Shown one piece after another: positions 9,821 through 20,791 of a DNA stretch of 64,000 bases (positions are counted from its first letter, which is position 1; every line of letters begins with the position of its first letter). Origin of the DNA: Cryptosporangium phraense (lineage in GTDB: Bacteria; Actinomycetota; Actinomycetes; Mycobacteriales; Cryptosporangiaceae); assembly GCF_006912135.1 (NCBI RefSeq), contig NZ_VIRS01000034.1:1-64000 (forward strand), in the 5' to 3' direction. The notes beneath the pieces were generated by a model. The model did not search any database. It saw only the letters and a program-made list of their open reading frames with translations, and had not been told where the DNA came from. The translations under genes and the position numbers were made by a program.

Positions 9821-10681
9821 CTACGACGCGGCGGCCATTCGGACTTCTACGTAATCCTTGCCGGGCGCCGAAGAATCCCGCACCCACTTGCCGCTGTCAG
9901 CCGTCCACACATCACCCGCGAACGCCACCCTCCGCACGCCGTATTCGTGCGCCTTGGCCACGAACCAGTGCGCGGACTGCCAGCCGAGCCGCGACTTGCC
10001 CCCGCCCCCGACCGCGACCTTCAGGATCGGCACATCGCCCTCGACGCTCGGGTTGACCGTGAGCTTCCCCAGGTCGGCGGCGAGCTCGGCCACCAGCGCG
10101 GTGCTGGCCTGCGACCCGACCCGGTCGGGCGGACGGCGCAACTGACACGTCACCGCGCCGGCCTCGTCACCCAGCAGCGCGGCGGCCAGCGTCTCGGCGT
10201 CGCTCTCCCACTTCTGGTACAGCTCCGGGTGGGCGCTGCGCTGCACGGCCTGGGCGGCGTCGGTCAGGCGCATCTTCTGCCAGCCCGGCACCCGCACCAG
10301 GTGCTCGTAGAACTCTCCGGCGGCGAAGCGCGGGTCACGCAGCTCGTCGGGCGTCCCCCAGCCCTGGGACGGCCGCTGCTGGAACAGGCCGATCGAGTCG
10401 CGGTCGCCGGTGTCGAGGTTGCGCAGTTTCGACTCCTGCAGCGCGGTGGCCAGCGCGATCGCCGCGGCCCGCTCGGGCAGGTCCCGACGCACCGCCGCGG
10501 CCACGATCGTCGCCGCGTGGGTCAGCTGGTCGGGAGCCAGCCGGACGACCTTGTCGGCGGCGTAGCTGCGGCAGGTGTCGGAGAGAAACGGCACATGCAG
10601 CTTGGTGAGCCTGGACACGCCGATCACGGTCACGACCGCCAGGGTCACGACAACGACCGCCAGAACGGCCGCTTTGCGCAT
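9821..10681 (-). CDS. Membrane-anchored lysozyme-like protein
   Basis: Encodes 286 residues. An N-terminal hydrophobic segment (about residues 5-24) gives a signal anchor. The central region has ALATALQESKLRNL followed by DSIGLFQQRPSQGWGT, the pattern of a transglycosylase/lysozyme-like fold with a candidate catalytic Glu in QESK. Actinobacterial homologues are common and are often mislabelled as heavy-metal transporters; there is no transporter feature here. The ATG at 10681 has an excellent AGGAGG site. It is divergent from hemW. The exact enzymatic activity is inferred only. Confidence 0.8.
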   Translation of the reverse strand: MRKAAVLAVVVVTLAVVTVIGVSRLTKLHVPFLSDTCRSYAADKVVRLAPDQLTHAATIVAAAVRRDLPERAAAIALATALQESKLRNLDTGDRDSIGLFQQRPSQGWGTPDELRDPRFAAGEFYEHLVRVPGWQKMRLTDAAQAVQRSAHPELYQKWESDAETLAAALLGDEAGAVTCQLRRPPDRVGSQASTALVAELAADLGKLTVNPSVEGDVPILKVAVGGGGKSRLGWQSAHWFVAKAHEYGVRRVAFAGDVWTADSGKWVRDSSAPGKDYVEVRMAAAS

Positions 10682-10823
10682 GTTCGTGCCCCTCCTAACC
10701 CGTGAACGCCGTTTGTTTCGGGGCACCACTGGTGGGGTACCGGAGACGCCCGCTGATCGAGCCTACGACCTTCGCGTAAGCGCGGGGTGAGGGGAACCGC
10801 GAACGAGCTGACACACTGGAGGA

Positions 10824-12050
10824 ATGGCTGGACTACCGCCCGAAGGGCAGCCCGCCCCGGACGACGGTCGGCTCCCCGACGGCGCGCTCGACCGGCTCGG
10901 CGAGCGCGGTTTCGGAATCTACGTGCACGTGCCGTTCTGTGCGTCCCGGTGCGGCTACTGCGACTTCAACACCTACGCGCCGGGCGAGCTCGGCAGCGCC
11001 GGCCGCACCGACGCCGCCAGCTGGCTCGAGGCCGCGCTCGCCGAGATCGACCTGGCCGGCACCGTGCTCGGCGCCGCGCCCGGCGGGCTGCCCCGCGTCG
11101 ATACGGTCTTCGTCGGTGGCGGCACCCCGACGCTGGTGCCGATCGACTACCTGTCCCAGGTCAAGAGCCGGATCGAGGAGACGTTCGGCTTCACCAACGA
11201 CGTCGAGATCACGACCGAGGCCAACCCCGACTCGGTCGACCCGGCGTCGCTGGAGGCCCTGCGGACGGCCGGTTTCACCCGGATCTCGCTGGGCATGCAG
11301 TCGGCCCGCTCGCACGTGCTCGCGGTCCTCGACCGCAGGCACACGCCGGGCCGGGCCGTCCAGGCCGCCCAGGAGGCGCGCAAGGCCGGCTTCGAGCACG
11401 TCAATCTCGACCTGATCTACGGCACGCCCGGCGAGACCGACGCAGACTGGTCCGCGTCGCTGAGCGCGGCCGTCGCCGCCGGGGTCGACCACGTCAGCGC
11501 CTACGCGCTGATCGTCGAGGACGGCACCCGGCTGGCCCGCCAGATCAGCAAGGGCGTCCTCCCGATGCCCGACGACGACGTGCTGGCCGACCGGTACGTC
11601 ATGGCCGACGACGCGCTCGGCCGGGCCGGCCTGACCTGGTACGAGGTCTCGAACTGGGCCGCCGACGAGAGCGCCCGCTGCCGCCACAACGAGCTCTACT
11701 GGCGCAGCGGCGACTGGTGGGGCGTCGGCCCGGGCGCGCACAGCCACGTCGGTGGCGTCCGCTGGTGGAACCTGCGCCACCCGGGGCGGTACGCCGACCG
11801 CCTGGCGGCGAAGGCCTCCCCGGCTCAGGCCCGCGAGATCCTGGCGGTCGAAGACCGCCGGGTCGAGGACGTGATGCTCCGCCTCCGCCTGGCCGAGGGC
11901 CTGCCGTTGACGGTTCTGGACGCCGACGGGCGCGCCGCCGCGGCCCGGGCTCACGCCGACGGGCTGCTCGACGTCCGCGACGATCGCGCGGTGCTGACCC
12001 GGCGGGGCCGGTTGCTGGCCGACGCCGTGGTCAGGGACCTGCTCACTTGA
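10824..12050 (+). CDS. hemW: Heme chaperone HemW (radical SAM)
   Basis: Encodes 408 residues. The radical-SAM cluster motif is CASRCGYC within YVHVPFCASRCGYCDFN; the family motifs VGGGTP, SLGMQS and HNELYW (the heme-delivery region) follow. HemW lacks the extra HemN cysteine, so it is assigned as heme chaperone rather than coproporphyrinogen dehydrogenase. GGAGG lies a few bases before the ATG. Its 3' end overlaps the convergent DUF4870 gene by 8 bp. The lepA-hemW-hrcA-dnaJ neighbourhood is conserved in actinobacteria. Confidence 0.95.
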   Translation: MAGLPPEGQPAPDDGRLPDGALDRLGERGFGIYVHVPFCASRCGYCDFNTYAPGELGSAGRTDAASWLEAALAEIDLAGTVLGAAPGGLPRVDTVFVGGGTPTLVPIDYLSQVKSRIEETFGFTNDVEITTEANPDSVDPASLEALRTAGFTRISLGMQSARSHVLAVLDRRHTPGRAVQAAQEARKAGFEHVNLDLIYGTPGETDADWSASLSAAVAAGVDHVSAYALIVEDGTRLARQISKGVLPMPDDDVLADRYVMADDALGRAGLTWYEVSNWAADESARCRHNELYWRSGDWWGVGPGAHSHVGGVRWWNLRHPGRYADRLAAKASPAQAREILAVEDRRVEDVMLRLRLAEGLPLTVLDADGRAAAARAHADGLLDVRDDRAVLTRRGRLLADAVVRDLLT

Positions 12051-12558
12051 TCAGCTTCACCGACATCGGGTACCGGTAGAACTCGTCGCCGGCGGCCCGG
12101 ACACCGGCGATGATGCCGAAGATCAGCGGCACGAGGAACGTCACCAGTGGCAGCACCCAGAGGAAGAGCGCGCCGAAGCCCAGCGTGATCGCGCTGCCGC
12201 AGGCGAAGACCGTCCAGGCGACGACGTTCGCGATCGCCCACGTAATGTGGAAGTTCAGCGCCTCGACCGCGTGCGCGCGCACGTTCGCGTTCGTGGTGCC
12301 CCGGACCAGGAACGCGATCAGGGGCGCCACCCAGCCGAAGACCGTGCCGCCGAAGACGACGCCCGCGACGCCGCCGAAGTGCGACACCATGTTCCAGGTC
12401 TTCGTGTCGTCCACCGGCCTGGGCGGCGGGTAGCCGCCGTAGCCGGGCGGTTGATGTCCGTACCCCGGCGGGCCGTAGGCGCCACCGGACGACGGAGGGG
12501 TACTGAACGGGTCAGGTCTGGACGAGTCGGGCGGCCACGGCGAGGCAGGATCGGTCAC
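12043..12558 (-). CDS. DUF4870 membrane protein
   Basis: Encodes 171 residues. The first ~60 are Pro/Gly/Tyr/Ser rich (YGPPGYGHQPPGYGG) and probably cytoplasmic. They are followed by KTWNMVSHFGG and about four hydrophobic segments, with NVRAHAVEALNFHITW typical of DUF4870. The function is unknown. The GTG start at 12558 is supported by homology and by TACCCT 6 bp upstream. It is convergent with hemW with an 8-bp overlap. Confidence 0.88.
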   Translation of the reverse strand: MTDPASPWPPDSSRPDPFSTPPSSGGAYGPPGYGHQPPGYGGYPPPRPVDDTKTWNMVSHFGGVAGVVFGGTVFGWVAPLIAFLVRGTTNANVRAHAVEALNFHITWAIANVVAWTVFACGSAITLGFGALFLWVLPLVTFLVPLIFGIIAGVRAAGDEFYRYPMSVKLIK

Positions 12559-12564
12559 GCTCGC

Positions 12565-12570
12565 AGGGTA
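12565..12570 (-). promoter_or_regulatory. Leaderless -10 box of the DUF4870 gene
   Basis: On the minus strand TACCCT lies 6 bp before the GTG at 12558, with no ribosome site between. Confidence 0.45.
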
Positions 12571-12672
12571 CGACCGCCGTGACCTGGTAGGGATGGCATT
12601 CCGTGTCGGACCCACGACAGGAGCGGGATACGCTTCGGACTTGAAATCGCGGGGGCGAGCAGAGGGGGTGCA

Positions 12673-13182
12673 GTGACCGATACCCAGGAGACCGCAGCGA
12701 CCCGGGAGGCCGCAGCGACCCGGGAGACGCACTGGCTCAGCCCGGACGAGCAGCGCACCTGGCGCGCGTACATCGAAGCCAACCGGCTGTTGAACGAGGC
12801 GCTCGACCGGCAGTTGCAGCGCGACGCGGGAATGCCGCACACGTACTACGAGATCCTCGTCCGCCTGGCCGACGTACCCGGCCACAGCCTGCGGATGAGC
12901 GAACTGGCCCATTCGTCCCTCTCGTCCCGAAGCCGCCTGTCGCACGCCGTATCGCGGCTCGAGGAGCGCGGCTGGGTCCGGCGGGAGAGTTGCCCGACCG
13001 ACGGCCGCGGTGCGCTGGCCGTCCTGACCGACGAGGGCTACCGCGTACTCCGCGAAGCCGCACCCGCGCACGTCGCCGAGGTGCGTAAACGCCTGATGGA
13101 CCGGCTCACCCCGGAACAGGTCGCCCAGCTCGGGGAGATCGCCAGGGCGATCTGCGGCGAGTCGGCCGAGGCTGCGCGTTAG
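12673..13182 (+). CDS. MarR-family transcriptional regulator
   Basis: Encodes 169 residues. The winged helix-turn-helix spans about residues 60-130, with [22 protein letters not shown] as recognition region and wing [20 protein letters not shown]. Its ligand and targets are unknown. The N-terminus contains a perfect six-residue duplication ([12 protein letters not shown]) made by an 18-bp tandem repeat, one of several in-frame repeat expansions in this window. The GTG start follows AGAGGGGG. It lies just upstream of the CIRCE-controlled hrcA. Confidence 0.92.
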   Translation: MTDTQETAATREAAATRETHWLSPDEQRTWRAYIEANRLLNEALDRQLQRDAGMPHTYYEILVRLADVPGHSLRMSELAHSSLSSRSRLSHAVSRLEERGWVRRESCPTDGRGALAVLTDEGYRVLREAAPAHVAEVRKRLMDRLTPEQVAQLGEIARAICGESAEAAR

Positions 13183-13231
13183 TAACAAGACCCACACAGA
13201 GGAAGCGGACCGCCACGTCCGCCCCGTATGC

Positions 13232-13258
13232 TTGGCACTCTCGGCAGCGGAGTGCCAA
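13232..13258 (+). promoter_or_regulatory. CIRCE operator of hrcA-dnaJ
   Basis: TTGGCACTC-N9-GAGTGCCAA is a perfect inverted repeat matching the CIRCE consensus. A -10 TATGCT (13227-13232) abuts it, so bound HrcA would block transcription start. Repression is relieved on heat shock in known systems. Confidence 0.93.
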
Positions 13259-13282
13259 GATCGTGCTCGGGGAGGTGACAGC

Positions 13283-14305
13283 GTGACGCTTGACGAGCGG
13301 AAGCTGGCGGTCCTCCGGGCCATCGTGCAGGACTACGTCAACACCGAAGAGCCGGTCGGCAGCAAGGCGCTGGCCGAGCGTCACCAGCTCGGCGTCTCTC
13401 CGGCGACGATCCGCAACGACATGGCCGTGTTGGAAGAAGAGGGCTACATCGCCCAGCCGCACACCAGCGCCGGGCGCATCCCCACCGACAAGGGCTACCG
13501 CCTGTTCGTCGACCGGCTGGCCGGCGTCAAGCCGCTCTCGGTCGCCGAGCGGCGGGCCATCCAGACGCTGCTCAACGGAGCGATCGACCTCGACGACGTG
13601 GTGACGCGCACGGTCCGGCTGCTGGCTCAGCTGACCCGGCAGGTCGCGGTCGTCCAGTACCCGAGCCTCACCCGCAGCTCGGTCCGGCACGTCGAGCTCG
13701 TCCAGCTGAGCGCCAACCGCCTGCTGCTGGTGCTGATCACCGACACCGGCCGGGTCGACCAGCGCACGGTCGAGTTCCCGGCCGGCATCAGCGACGACGA
13801 CGTCAACGTGCTGCGGGCGACGGTCAACAGCGCGCTCGCCGGCCAGCGGCTGTCGGACGCGCCGACCCGGGTCGAGGAGCTGCTCGACTCGATCTCGCCC
13901 GCGCTGCGTCCGGCGCTGACCACCGTGGCCAGCGTGCTGCTCGAGACGCTCGTCGAACGGCGGGAAGAACGGGTCGTCCTGGCGGGCGCCGCGAACCTGA
14001 CTCGCAGTACGGTTGACTTCCGGGGTTCGGTCTTCCCGATCCTGGAAGCACTGGAGGAGCAGGTGGTGCTCCTGAAGCTCGTCGGTGAGGTCGATTCGCC
14101 GACGGTGCTGCGGGTCCGGATCGGCGACGAGAACCAGGTTGAGGAGTTGCGGGGCATTTCAGTGGTGACTACGGCCTACGGTGCAGGTGACACCGCATTG
14201 GCCGGCCTCGGGGTGGTGGGTCCGACTCGGATGGACTACCCCGGCACGATCAGCGCGGTCCGTGCCGTAGCGCGGTACGTCGGCGAAATTCTCGCAGGGA
14301 ACTGA
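13283..14305 (+). CDS. hrcA: Heat-inducible transcription repressor HrcA
   Basis: Encodes 340 residues. The N-terminal winged helix carries [34 protein letters not shown] and [15 protein letters not shown]; the C-terminal GAF-like dimerisation domain follows. HrcA binds CIRCE and represses chaperone genes. The GTG at 13283 was chosen because GGAGGTGA lies 4 bp upstream and homology begins there; an in-frame ATG at 13232 lies inside the CIRCE element. It is co-transcribed with dnaJ, and autoregulation is evident from the operator. Confidence 0.97.
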   Translation: MTLDERKLAVLRAIVQDYVNTEEPVGSKALAERHQLGVSPATIRNDMAVLEEEGYIAQPHTSAGRIPTDKGYRLFVDRLAGVKPLSVAERRAIQTLLNGAIDLDDVVTRTVRLLAQLTRQVAVVQYPSLTRSSVRHVELVQLSANRLLLVLITDTGRVDQRTVEFPAGISDDDVNVLRATVNSALAGQRLSDAPTRVEELLDSISPALRPALTTVASVLLETLVERREERVVLAGAANLTRSTVDFRGSVFPILEALEEQVVLLKLVGEVDSPTVLRVRIGDENQVEELRGISVVTTAYGAGDTALAGLGVVGPTRMDYPGTISAVRAVARYVGEILAGN

Positions 14306-14350
14306 GCGGGGCTGGGCAGGGACATGCCTTCCGGAGTTGGGGACACACAC

Positions 14351-15487
14351 GTGGCGAAGGACTACTACGGCATCCTCGGCGTGGCGCGGGACGCGACGCC
14401 CGAGGAGATCAAACGGGCCTACCGCCGGCTCGCGCGCGAGCTGCACCCGGACGTGAACCCTGATGCCGAGGCACAGGAGAAGTTCAAGGACGTCTCGGTC
14501 GCGTACGAGGTGCTGTCCGATCCGGCCAAGCGCGAGCTGGTCGACCTCGGCGGCGACCCGATGGCGCCCGGCGGTGGCGGCGGCCCGGCCGGCGGCCCCG
14601 GCGGTCCGTTCACGATGGGCTTCCAGGACATCATGGACGCGTTCTTCGGCGGCGCCACCACGCGCGGCCCGCGTCCGCGGACCCGGCCCGGTTCCGACGC
14701 GCTGATCCGGCTCGACCTCGACCTGGTCGACATGGCGTTCGGCGTCAACCAGGAACTCACCGTCGACACCGCGGTGCGCTGCACCACGTGTTCCGGCGCC
14801 GGCACCGCTCCCGGCACCCACCCGGCCACCTGCGAGGTCTGCGGTGGACGCGGTGAGGTCCAGACGGTCCAGCGCTCGTTCCTCGGCCAGGTCATGACGT
14901 CCCGGCCCTGTGCGGCCTGTCAGGGCTTCGGCACGGTCATCCCGCACCCCTGCCCCGGCTGCGCCGGCGACGGCCGGGTGCGCAGCCGCCGGACGCTGAC
15001 CGTCAAGGTCCCGGCCGGGGTGGAAGACGGCATGCGGATCCGGCTGGCCGGCGAGGGCGAGGTCGGCCCGGGCGGTGGTCCTCCCGGCGACCTCTACGTC
15101 GAGGTGCACGAGCGCCCGCACGACGTCTTCACCCGTCAGGGCGACGACCTGCACTGCCGGGTCTCGCTGCCGATGACCGCGGCGTCGCTGGGCACGAACA
15201 TCAACCTCAAGACGCTCGACGGCGAGGAGCAGATCGAGGTCAAGGCGGGCACCCAGCCCGGCACCGTGGTCCGGGTCCGCGCGCGGGGTGTGCCGCACCT
15301 GCGGGGCAGCGGCCGGGGCGACCTGCACGTCCACCTCGAGGTCCGGACGCCGACGCGTCTCGACGCGGAGCAGGAGCGGCTGATGCGCGAGCTGGCGAAG
15401 CTGCGGGGTGAGGAGCGCCCCGAGCCGATGCGCGCGCAGGGCGGTTTTTTCTCCAAGGTCCGTGACGCGTTCAACGGACACGCCTAG
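14351..15487 (+). CDS. dnaJ: Chaperone DnaJ (actinobacterial DnaJ2 type)
   Basis: Encodes 378 residues. The J domain has the HPD motif in [13 protein letters not shown] Gly-rich linker follows, then the zinc-finger domain with four CxxCxGxG-like repeats ([32 protein letters not shown]), then the C-terminal substrate-binding domains. It delivers unfolded clients to DnaK. The GTG at 14351 was chosen because homologues begin (M)[10 protein letters not shown]; an ATG at 14324 is an alternative. It lies in the hrcA operon, 45 bp downstream. Confidence 0.95.
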   Translation: MAKDYYGILGVARDATPEEIKRAYRRLARELHPDVNPDAEAQEKFKDVSVAYEVLSDPAKRELVDLGGDPMAPGGGGGPAGGPGGPFTMGFQDIMDAFFGGATTRGPRPRTRPGSDALIRLDLDLVDMAFGVNQELTVDTAVRCTTCSGAGTAPGTHPATCEVCGGRGEVQTVQRSFLGQVMTSRPCAACQGFGTVIPHPCPGCAGDGRVRSRRTLTVKVPAGVEDGMRIRLAGEGEVGPGGGPPGDLYVEVHERPHDVFTRQGDDLHCRVSLPMTAASLGTNINLKTLDGEEQIEVKAGTQPGTVVRVRARGVPHLRGSGRGDLHVHLEVRTPTRLDAEQERLMRELAKLRGEERPEPMRAQGGFFSKVRDAFNGHA

Positions 15488-15566
15488 ACCGAGCGCTTGC
15501 GCGAGGTCCGGCTAGCAGAGTGGATCTATCGGTCATGACGGCTCCGACCGCTAGGGAGGAGTCGTC

Positions 15567-16301
15567 ATGACGGATCCGGTCTTCCTGATTGACGAGCTGC
15601 CGCCGGTCGGCCCGGCGGTGCTCGACGGGCCCGAGGGCCGGCACGCCGCACTGGTGCGCCGGCTCGGGCCGGGGGAGACGTTGCTGCTCGCCGACGGCGC
15701 CGGCGGCCAGGCGTCCTGCGTCGTCGTGGCGGCCGAGCGCGATTCGCTGCGGCTCGACGTCCGGAGCGTGGAGCAGGTGCTCCGGCCGACGCCGACGGTC
15801 ACCGTCGTGCAGGCGCTGCCGAAGGGTGATCGCGGCGAAGCCGCGGTCGAGATGATGACCGAGGCCGGGGTCGACGTCGTCGTTCCCTGGCAGGCCTCGC
15901 GGTCGGTCACCCGCTGGAAGGAAGCCCGCGGCGACAAGGCGCTGGCCCGGTGGCGCAGCACCGGCCGCGAAGCGGCCAAGCAGTCCCGGCGGCTCTGGCT
16001 GCCCGAGATCTCCGATCTCGCCTCCACTGCGGACGTGCTTCGGGTGCTCGGCGACGTCGATCTGGCGTTGATCCTGCACGAGGACGCCGACGAGCCGCTG
16101 GCCGTGACCCCGCTCGACCGGGCGACCGGATCGGTGGCGCTGGTCGTGGGGCCGGAAGGCGGGATAGCGCCGGACGAGCTGAACGGGTTCGTCGCGGCCG
16201 GGGCCCGGCCGGTGCGGCTCGGGCCGACCGTGCTGAGGACGTCCACGGCCGGTGTCGCCGCGCTTGCGATTCTCAACGCGCGAACCGCACGTTGGACTTG
16301 A
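15567..16301 (+). CDS. rsmE: 16S rRNA (uracil1498-N3)-methyltransferase
   Basis: Encodes 244 residues. An N-terminal PUA-like domain precedes a SPOUT/trefoil-knot methyltransferase domain with VVGPEGGIAPDEL and RLGPTVLRTSTAG, the AdoMet-binding knot signatures of RsmE. GGGAGGA lies 8 bp before the ATG. Its position after dnaJ and before phoH is the usual actinobacterial order. Two copies of the palindrome GTCATGAC lie upstream (near 15533 and 15565), of unknown meaning. Confidence 0.95.
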   Translation: MTDPVFLIDELPPVGPAVLDGPEGRHAALVRRLGPGETLLLADGAGGQASCVVVAAERDSLRLDVRSVEQVLRPTPTVTVVQALPKGDRGEAAVEMMTEAGVDVVVPWQASRSVTRWKEARGDKALARWRSTGREAAKQSRRLWLPEISDLASTADVLRVLGDVDLALILHEDADEPLAVTPLDRATGSVALVVGPEGGIAPDELNGFVAAGARPVRLGPTVLRTSTAGVAALAILNARTARWT

Positions 16302-16362
16302 GCGGCATAACAGTACGGACGGCTGGATAGGCTCTTCTTGCGGCGGTGAGAGGAGATCCGGG

Positions 16363-17697
16363 ATGACACCGGCCGACGAGGCAGCTACTGCCTGCGAGCG
16401 AATCATCCGAACGCTGCAGGCCGACGAGCGGGTTCCCGCCATTTCGGCGGCGGTCACCCGCGCTGATCGTCCTGCGTGGACGTTCCACATCGGAGACGCG
16501 GGAGCGGGCAGACCGGTTCGGCCGGCCACTCAGTTCCGCATCGGATCGGTCACCAAGACGTTCACCGCGGTGCTCGTGCTCCAGCTGCGTGACGCCGGGA
16601 TGCTCGACCTCGACGACCAGCTCGACGCCCACCTGGCGCTGCCCGCCCACGGCCAGCTGACGATCCGGAGCGTGCTCAACCACACGTCCGGGCTGCAGCG
16701 CGAGCCGTGGGGCAACCTGTGGGACACGATCGACGTCCCGGACGGGCCTCGGCTGCTGGAGGAGGTCGCGAAGGCGGAAGCGGTGCTGTCGCCGCGACGG
16801 CGCTGGCACTACTCGAACCTGGGATTCGCGCTGCTGGGGCATCTGGTGGCGGCGAAGACCGGGTCGTCGTGGCCGGACGTGCTGCAGGACCGGCTGCTGA
16901 CGCCGCTGGGGCTGACCGACACCACCGTGCAGCCCCGGGACGACGCCGCGCAGGGATACCTGGTCGAGGCGTACAGCGATTTCGCCCGTCCGGAGCCGCA
17001 CTTCGACCTGGCCGGAGCCGCGGCCGCGGCCCAGCTCTGGAGCACGGCCGACGACATGGCCCGCTGGGCGCTGTTCCTGGCCCAGCCCGACCCGGCGGTG
17101 ATCGCCCGGTCGACGCTCGAGGAGATGTACGAGCCGGTCGTCGTCACCGACCCGGTGCACTGGCACACCGGGTGGGGGCTGGGGTTGCAGGTCGCGCCCC
17201 AGGGGATCGGGAGCGACCGGGCCATCGACATCGGGCACAACGGCGCGATGCCCGGGTTCCTGGCCGGGGTCTGGTGCCGCCGGGGCGTGACGATCGGGGC
17301 CGCGGTGCTCGGGTCGTCGGGCACTGCCGGGGGCATCGTGGCGGCGCCGCACCAGCTGATCGCGGCCTCGCTGCGGGAAGACCCGATGGACGTCGAGCCG
17401 TTCGTCATCGGAGACGCGGCCCCGCGGGAGTACGCCGGGATCCTCGGGCGGTGGTGGTCGGAGGGGTCCGAGTTCGTGTTCCGGTGGACGAAGGGGCATC
17501 TCGAGGCGCGGTCGGCGTCGGCGGTGGCGGCGGCCCCGCCCGCGGTGTTCGCGTTCGAGGCGCCCGACCTGCTGCGCACGGTCTCCGGCCGGGAGGCGGG
17601 GGAGCGGCTGGAGCTGTTCCGGGATCCCGACGGGACGGTTTCGTACATGCGGTGGGCGACGTACCGTTTCACCCGCGATCAGGAAACTTACGCATAA
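16363..17697 (+). CDS. Serine beta-lactamase-fold hydrolase (class C/esterase type)
   Basis: Encodes 444 residues. The nucleophile motif SVTK (in FRIGSVTKTF), the YSN motif (HYSNLGFALLG) and HNGAMPGF (the third motif region) place it in the beta-lactamase/transpeptidase-like family; a C-terminal lipocalin-like extension follows. No signal peptide is seen, so an intracellular esterase or peptidase is more likely than a true beta-lactamase. GAGAGGAGAT precedes the ATG. It ends before a strong hairpin. Confidence 0.88.
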   Translation: MTPADEAATACERIIRTLQADERVPAISAAVTRADRPAWTFHIGDAGAGRPVRPATQFRIGSVTKTFTAVLVLQLRDAGMLDLDDQLDAHLALPAHGQLTIRSVLNHTSGLQREPWGNLWDTIDVPDGPRLLEEVAKAEAVLSPRRRWHYSNLGFALLGHLVAAKTGSSWPDVLQDRLLTPLGLTDTTVQPRDDAAQGYLVEAYSDFARPEPHFDLAGAAAAAQLWSTADDMARWALFLAQPDPAVIARSTLEEMYEPVVVTDPVHWHTGWGLGLQVAPQGIGSDRAIDIGHNGAMPGFLAGVWCRRGVTIGAAVLGSSGTAGGIVAAPHQLIAASLREDPMDVEPFVIGDAAPREYAGILGRWWSEGSEFVFRWTKGHLEARSASAVAAAPPAVFAFEAPDLLRTVSGREAGERLELFRDPDGTVSYMRWATYRFTRDQETYA

Positions 17698-17725
17698 CGG
17701 ACGGGCCGCATTCCGGACGGCGACC

Positions 17726-17780
17726 GTCCAGCAAGAAATTGCTGTTTCGAGTGCCTTCGAACAGCAATTTCTTGCTGGAC
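17726..17780. terminator. Strong AT-rich terminator hairpin
   Basis: Arms 17726-17750 and 17757-17780 pair over 24 bp with one bulged T around a 6-base loop. The arms are strikingly AT-rich for this genome (AAGAAATTGCTGTT). It lies 28 bp past the hydrolase stop codon. Confidence 0.85.
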
Positions 17781-17919
17781 GCTCCGTGTCCGTAACGAGA
17801 CGCGGGTACCTGGCTCGCCTCGATTCTCACGAGCCACACGGGGATCTCGGCCGGTAAGCTTGGGGTACTGGTAGATCCCGAGAACGAGAGCAGGCGGAAG
17901 CGGCCTCCCCGGCCGGCCC

Positions 17920-18945
<1,026 letters not shown>

Positions 18946-18965
18946 CGCGGGTGTTGGATAGAGCA

Positions 18966-19475
18966 ATGTCGATCGAGATCTCGAACGAATCGGGGCACGA
19001 GGTAGACGAGGCCGCGCTGCTGGCCGTCGCCCGCAACACCCTGGACGAAATGGGTGTCAACCCGATGGCCGAGCTGTCGATCCTGCTGATCGACGTCGGG
19101 TACATGGCCGAGCTGAACCATCGCTGGATGGAGAAGACCGGCCCCACCGACGTCCTCGCGTTCCCGATGGACGAGCTGGACGCCGACCGCGGCCCCGGCG
19201 CCGACGAAGACGGCCCCGAGCCCACGCTGCTCGGGGACGTCGTCCTCTGCCCGGCGGTGGCCGAGCGGCAGGCCAAGGCGGCCGGGCACTCGACGCCGGA
19301 CGAGCTGATGCTGCTCACCGTGCACGGCATCCTGCACCTGCTCGGCTACGACCACGCCGAGCCGGAGGAGGAGCGCGAGATGTTCGGTCTGCAGAACCGG
19401 CTGGTCAGCGCGTACCGGCGGAGCATCGGCATGCCGGCGACCGCCGACCTCAAGCCGACGATCTCCGACCACTGA
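18966..19475 (+). CDS. ybeY: Endoribonuclease YbeY, rRNA maturation
   Basis: Encodes 169 residues. The zinc-binding motif [11 protein letters not shown] (H-x3-H-x5-H) is intact, and [10 protein letters not shown] is the family substrate-channel stretch. It processes the 3' end of 16S rRNA and assists ribosome quality control. The ATG at 18966 was preferred to the GTG at 18951 because homologues start MSIEI/V-NESG. Its stop overlaps the next start by one base (TGATG). Confidence 0.95.
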   Translation: MSIEISNESGHEVDEAALLAVARNTLDEMGVNPMAELSILLIDVGYMAELNHRWMEKTGPTDVLAFPMDELDADRGPGADEDGPEPTLLGDVVLCPAVAERQAKAAGHSTPDELMLLTVHGILHLLGYDHAEPEEEREMFGLQNRLVSAYRRSIGMPATADLKPTISDH

Positions 19476-20791
19476 TGAGTACCCCGGGTCTGTTGCTGGC
19501 CGCGGCCGGGCTGGTCGTGGTGGCCGGGGCGGTCGCGGCCGCCGACACCGCGTTCAACCAGCTCTCCCGGGCCCGCGCCGAGGAGATGCAGCGCGCGGGC
19601 ACCCGGGGGGCCGGGAACCTGGTCGCGCTGCTGGGCAACCTGCCGGTGCACGTCAGCCTGTTGCTGCTGATCCGGCTGGCCTGCGAGACGACGTCGATCG
19701 TCCTGGTGGCGCTGGTCGCGATCGACCGCTGGGGCCCCGGGTGGCTGGCCGCGCTGGTCACGGCGGCGAGCATGACCGTGATCAGCTTCGTGCTGATCGG
19801 CGTCGGGCCGCGGACGATCGGCCGGCTGCACCCGTACCCGGTCGCGCTGGCGAGCGCCGGGATCACCCGGTGGCTGGGCCGCGTGCTCAACCCGCTGGCC
19901 CGCCTGCTGATCCTCGTCGGCAACATGGTGACGCCCGGCCGCGGGTTCCGGGAGGGCCCGTTCGCGACCGAGACCGAGCTGCGCGAGCTGGTCGACCTGG
20001 CCGAGCAGCGCGGGGTCGTGGAGAGCGACGAGCGCGAGATGATTCACTCGGTGTTCGAGCTCGGCGACACGATCGTCCGCGAGGTGATGGTGCCCCGGCC
20101 GGAGATCGTCTGGATCGAGCGCACGAAGACCGTCCGCCAGGCGACGTCGCTGGCGTTGCGCAGCGGGTTCTCGCGGATCCCGGTACTGGGCGAGAGCATC
20201 GACGACATCGTCGGCGTCGCCTATCTGAAGGACATGGTCCGGCGGGTGCAGGGTCAGCCGGAGGCCGACCGCCAGTTGCGGGTCGAGCAGGTCATGCGCG
20301 ACGCGGAGTTCGTGCCGGAGTCCAAGCCGGTGGCCGACCTGCTGCGCGAGATGCAGCAGCGGCGGATCCACATGGCGATCGTGATCGACGAGTACGGCGG
20401 CACCGCCGGGCTGGTGACGATCGAAGACATTCTCGAGGAGATCGTCGGCGAGATCGCCGACGAGTACGACAACGAGCGGCCGCCGGTCGAGAACCTCGAC
20501 GACGGCTCGGTGCGGGTCACCGCCCGGCTGCCGGTCGAGGACCTCGGCGAGCTGCTCGACGTCGAGCTGCCGGACTATTCGGACGACATCGAGACGGTCG
20601 GTGGGCTGCTCGCGCACGAGCTCGGGAAGGTGCCGATCCCCGGGGCGTCGGTGCGCATCCAGGGCCTGGAGCTGACCGCGGAGAGCGCGGGCGGCCGGCG
20701 GAACCGGATCGACACGGTTCTGGTCCGGCGGCTCGAACCTTCGTCCGACGACGACGTACCGGCTGAGGAGACGCACACCGCCGATGTCTGA
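19475..20791 (+). CDS. CNNM/CorC-type membrane protein with CBS domains
   Basis: Encodes 438 residues. The N-terminal CNNM region has about three or four membrane helices (1-160), followed by GVVESDEREMIHSVFELGD, two CBS domains with REVMVPRPEIVWI and IVIDEYGGTAGLVTIEDILEE, and a CorC_HlyC transporter-associated domain. The family takes part in Mg2+/Co2+ homeostasis; the name hemolysin is historical. It is coupled to ybeY and overlaps the next gene by 8 bp. Confidence 0.94.
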   Translation: MSTPGLLLAAAGLVVVAGAVAAADTAFNQLSRARAEEMQRAGTRGAGNLVALLGNLPVHVSLLLLIRLACETTSIVLVALVAIDRWGPGWLAALVTAASMTVISFVLIGVGPRTIGRLHPYPVALASAGITRWLGRVLNPLARLLILVGNMVTPGRGFREGPFATETELRELVDLAEQRGVVESDEREMIHSVFELGDTIVREVMVPRPEIVWIERTKTVRQATSLALRSGFSRIPVLGESIDDIVGVAYLKDMVRRVQGQPEADRQLRVEQVMRDAEFVPESKPVADLLREMQQRRIHMAIVIDEYGGTAGLVTIEDILEEIVGEIADEYDNERPPVENLDDGSVRVTARLPVEDLGELLDVELPDYSDDIETVGGLLAHELGKVPIPGASVRIQGLELTAESAGGRRNRIDTVLVRRLEPSSDDDVPAEETHTADV

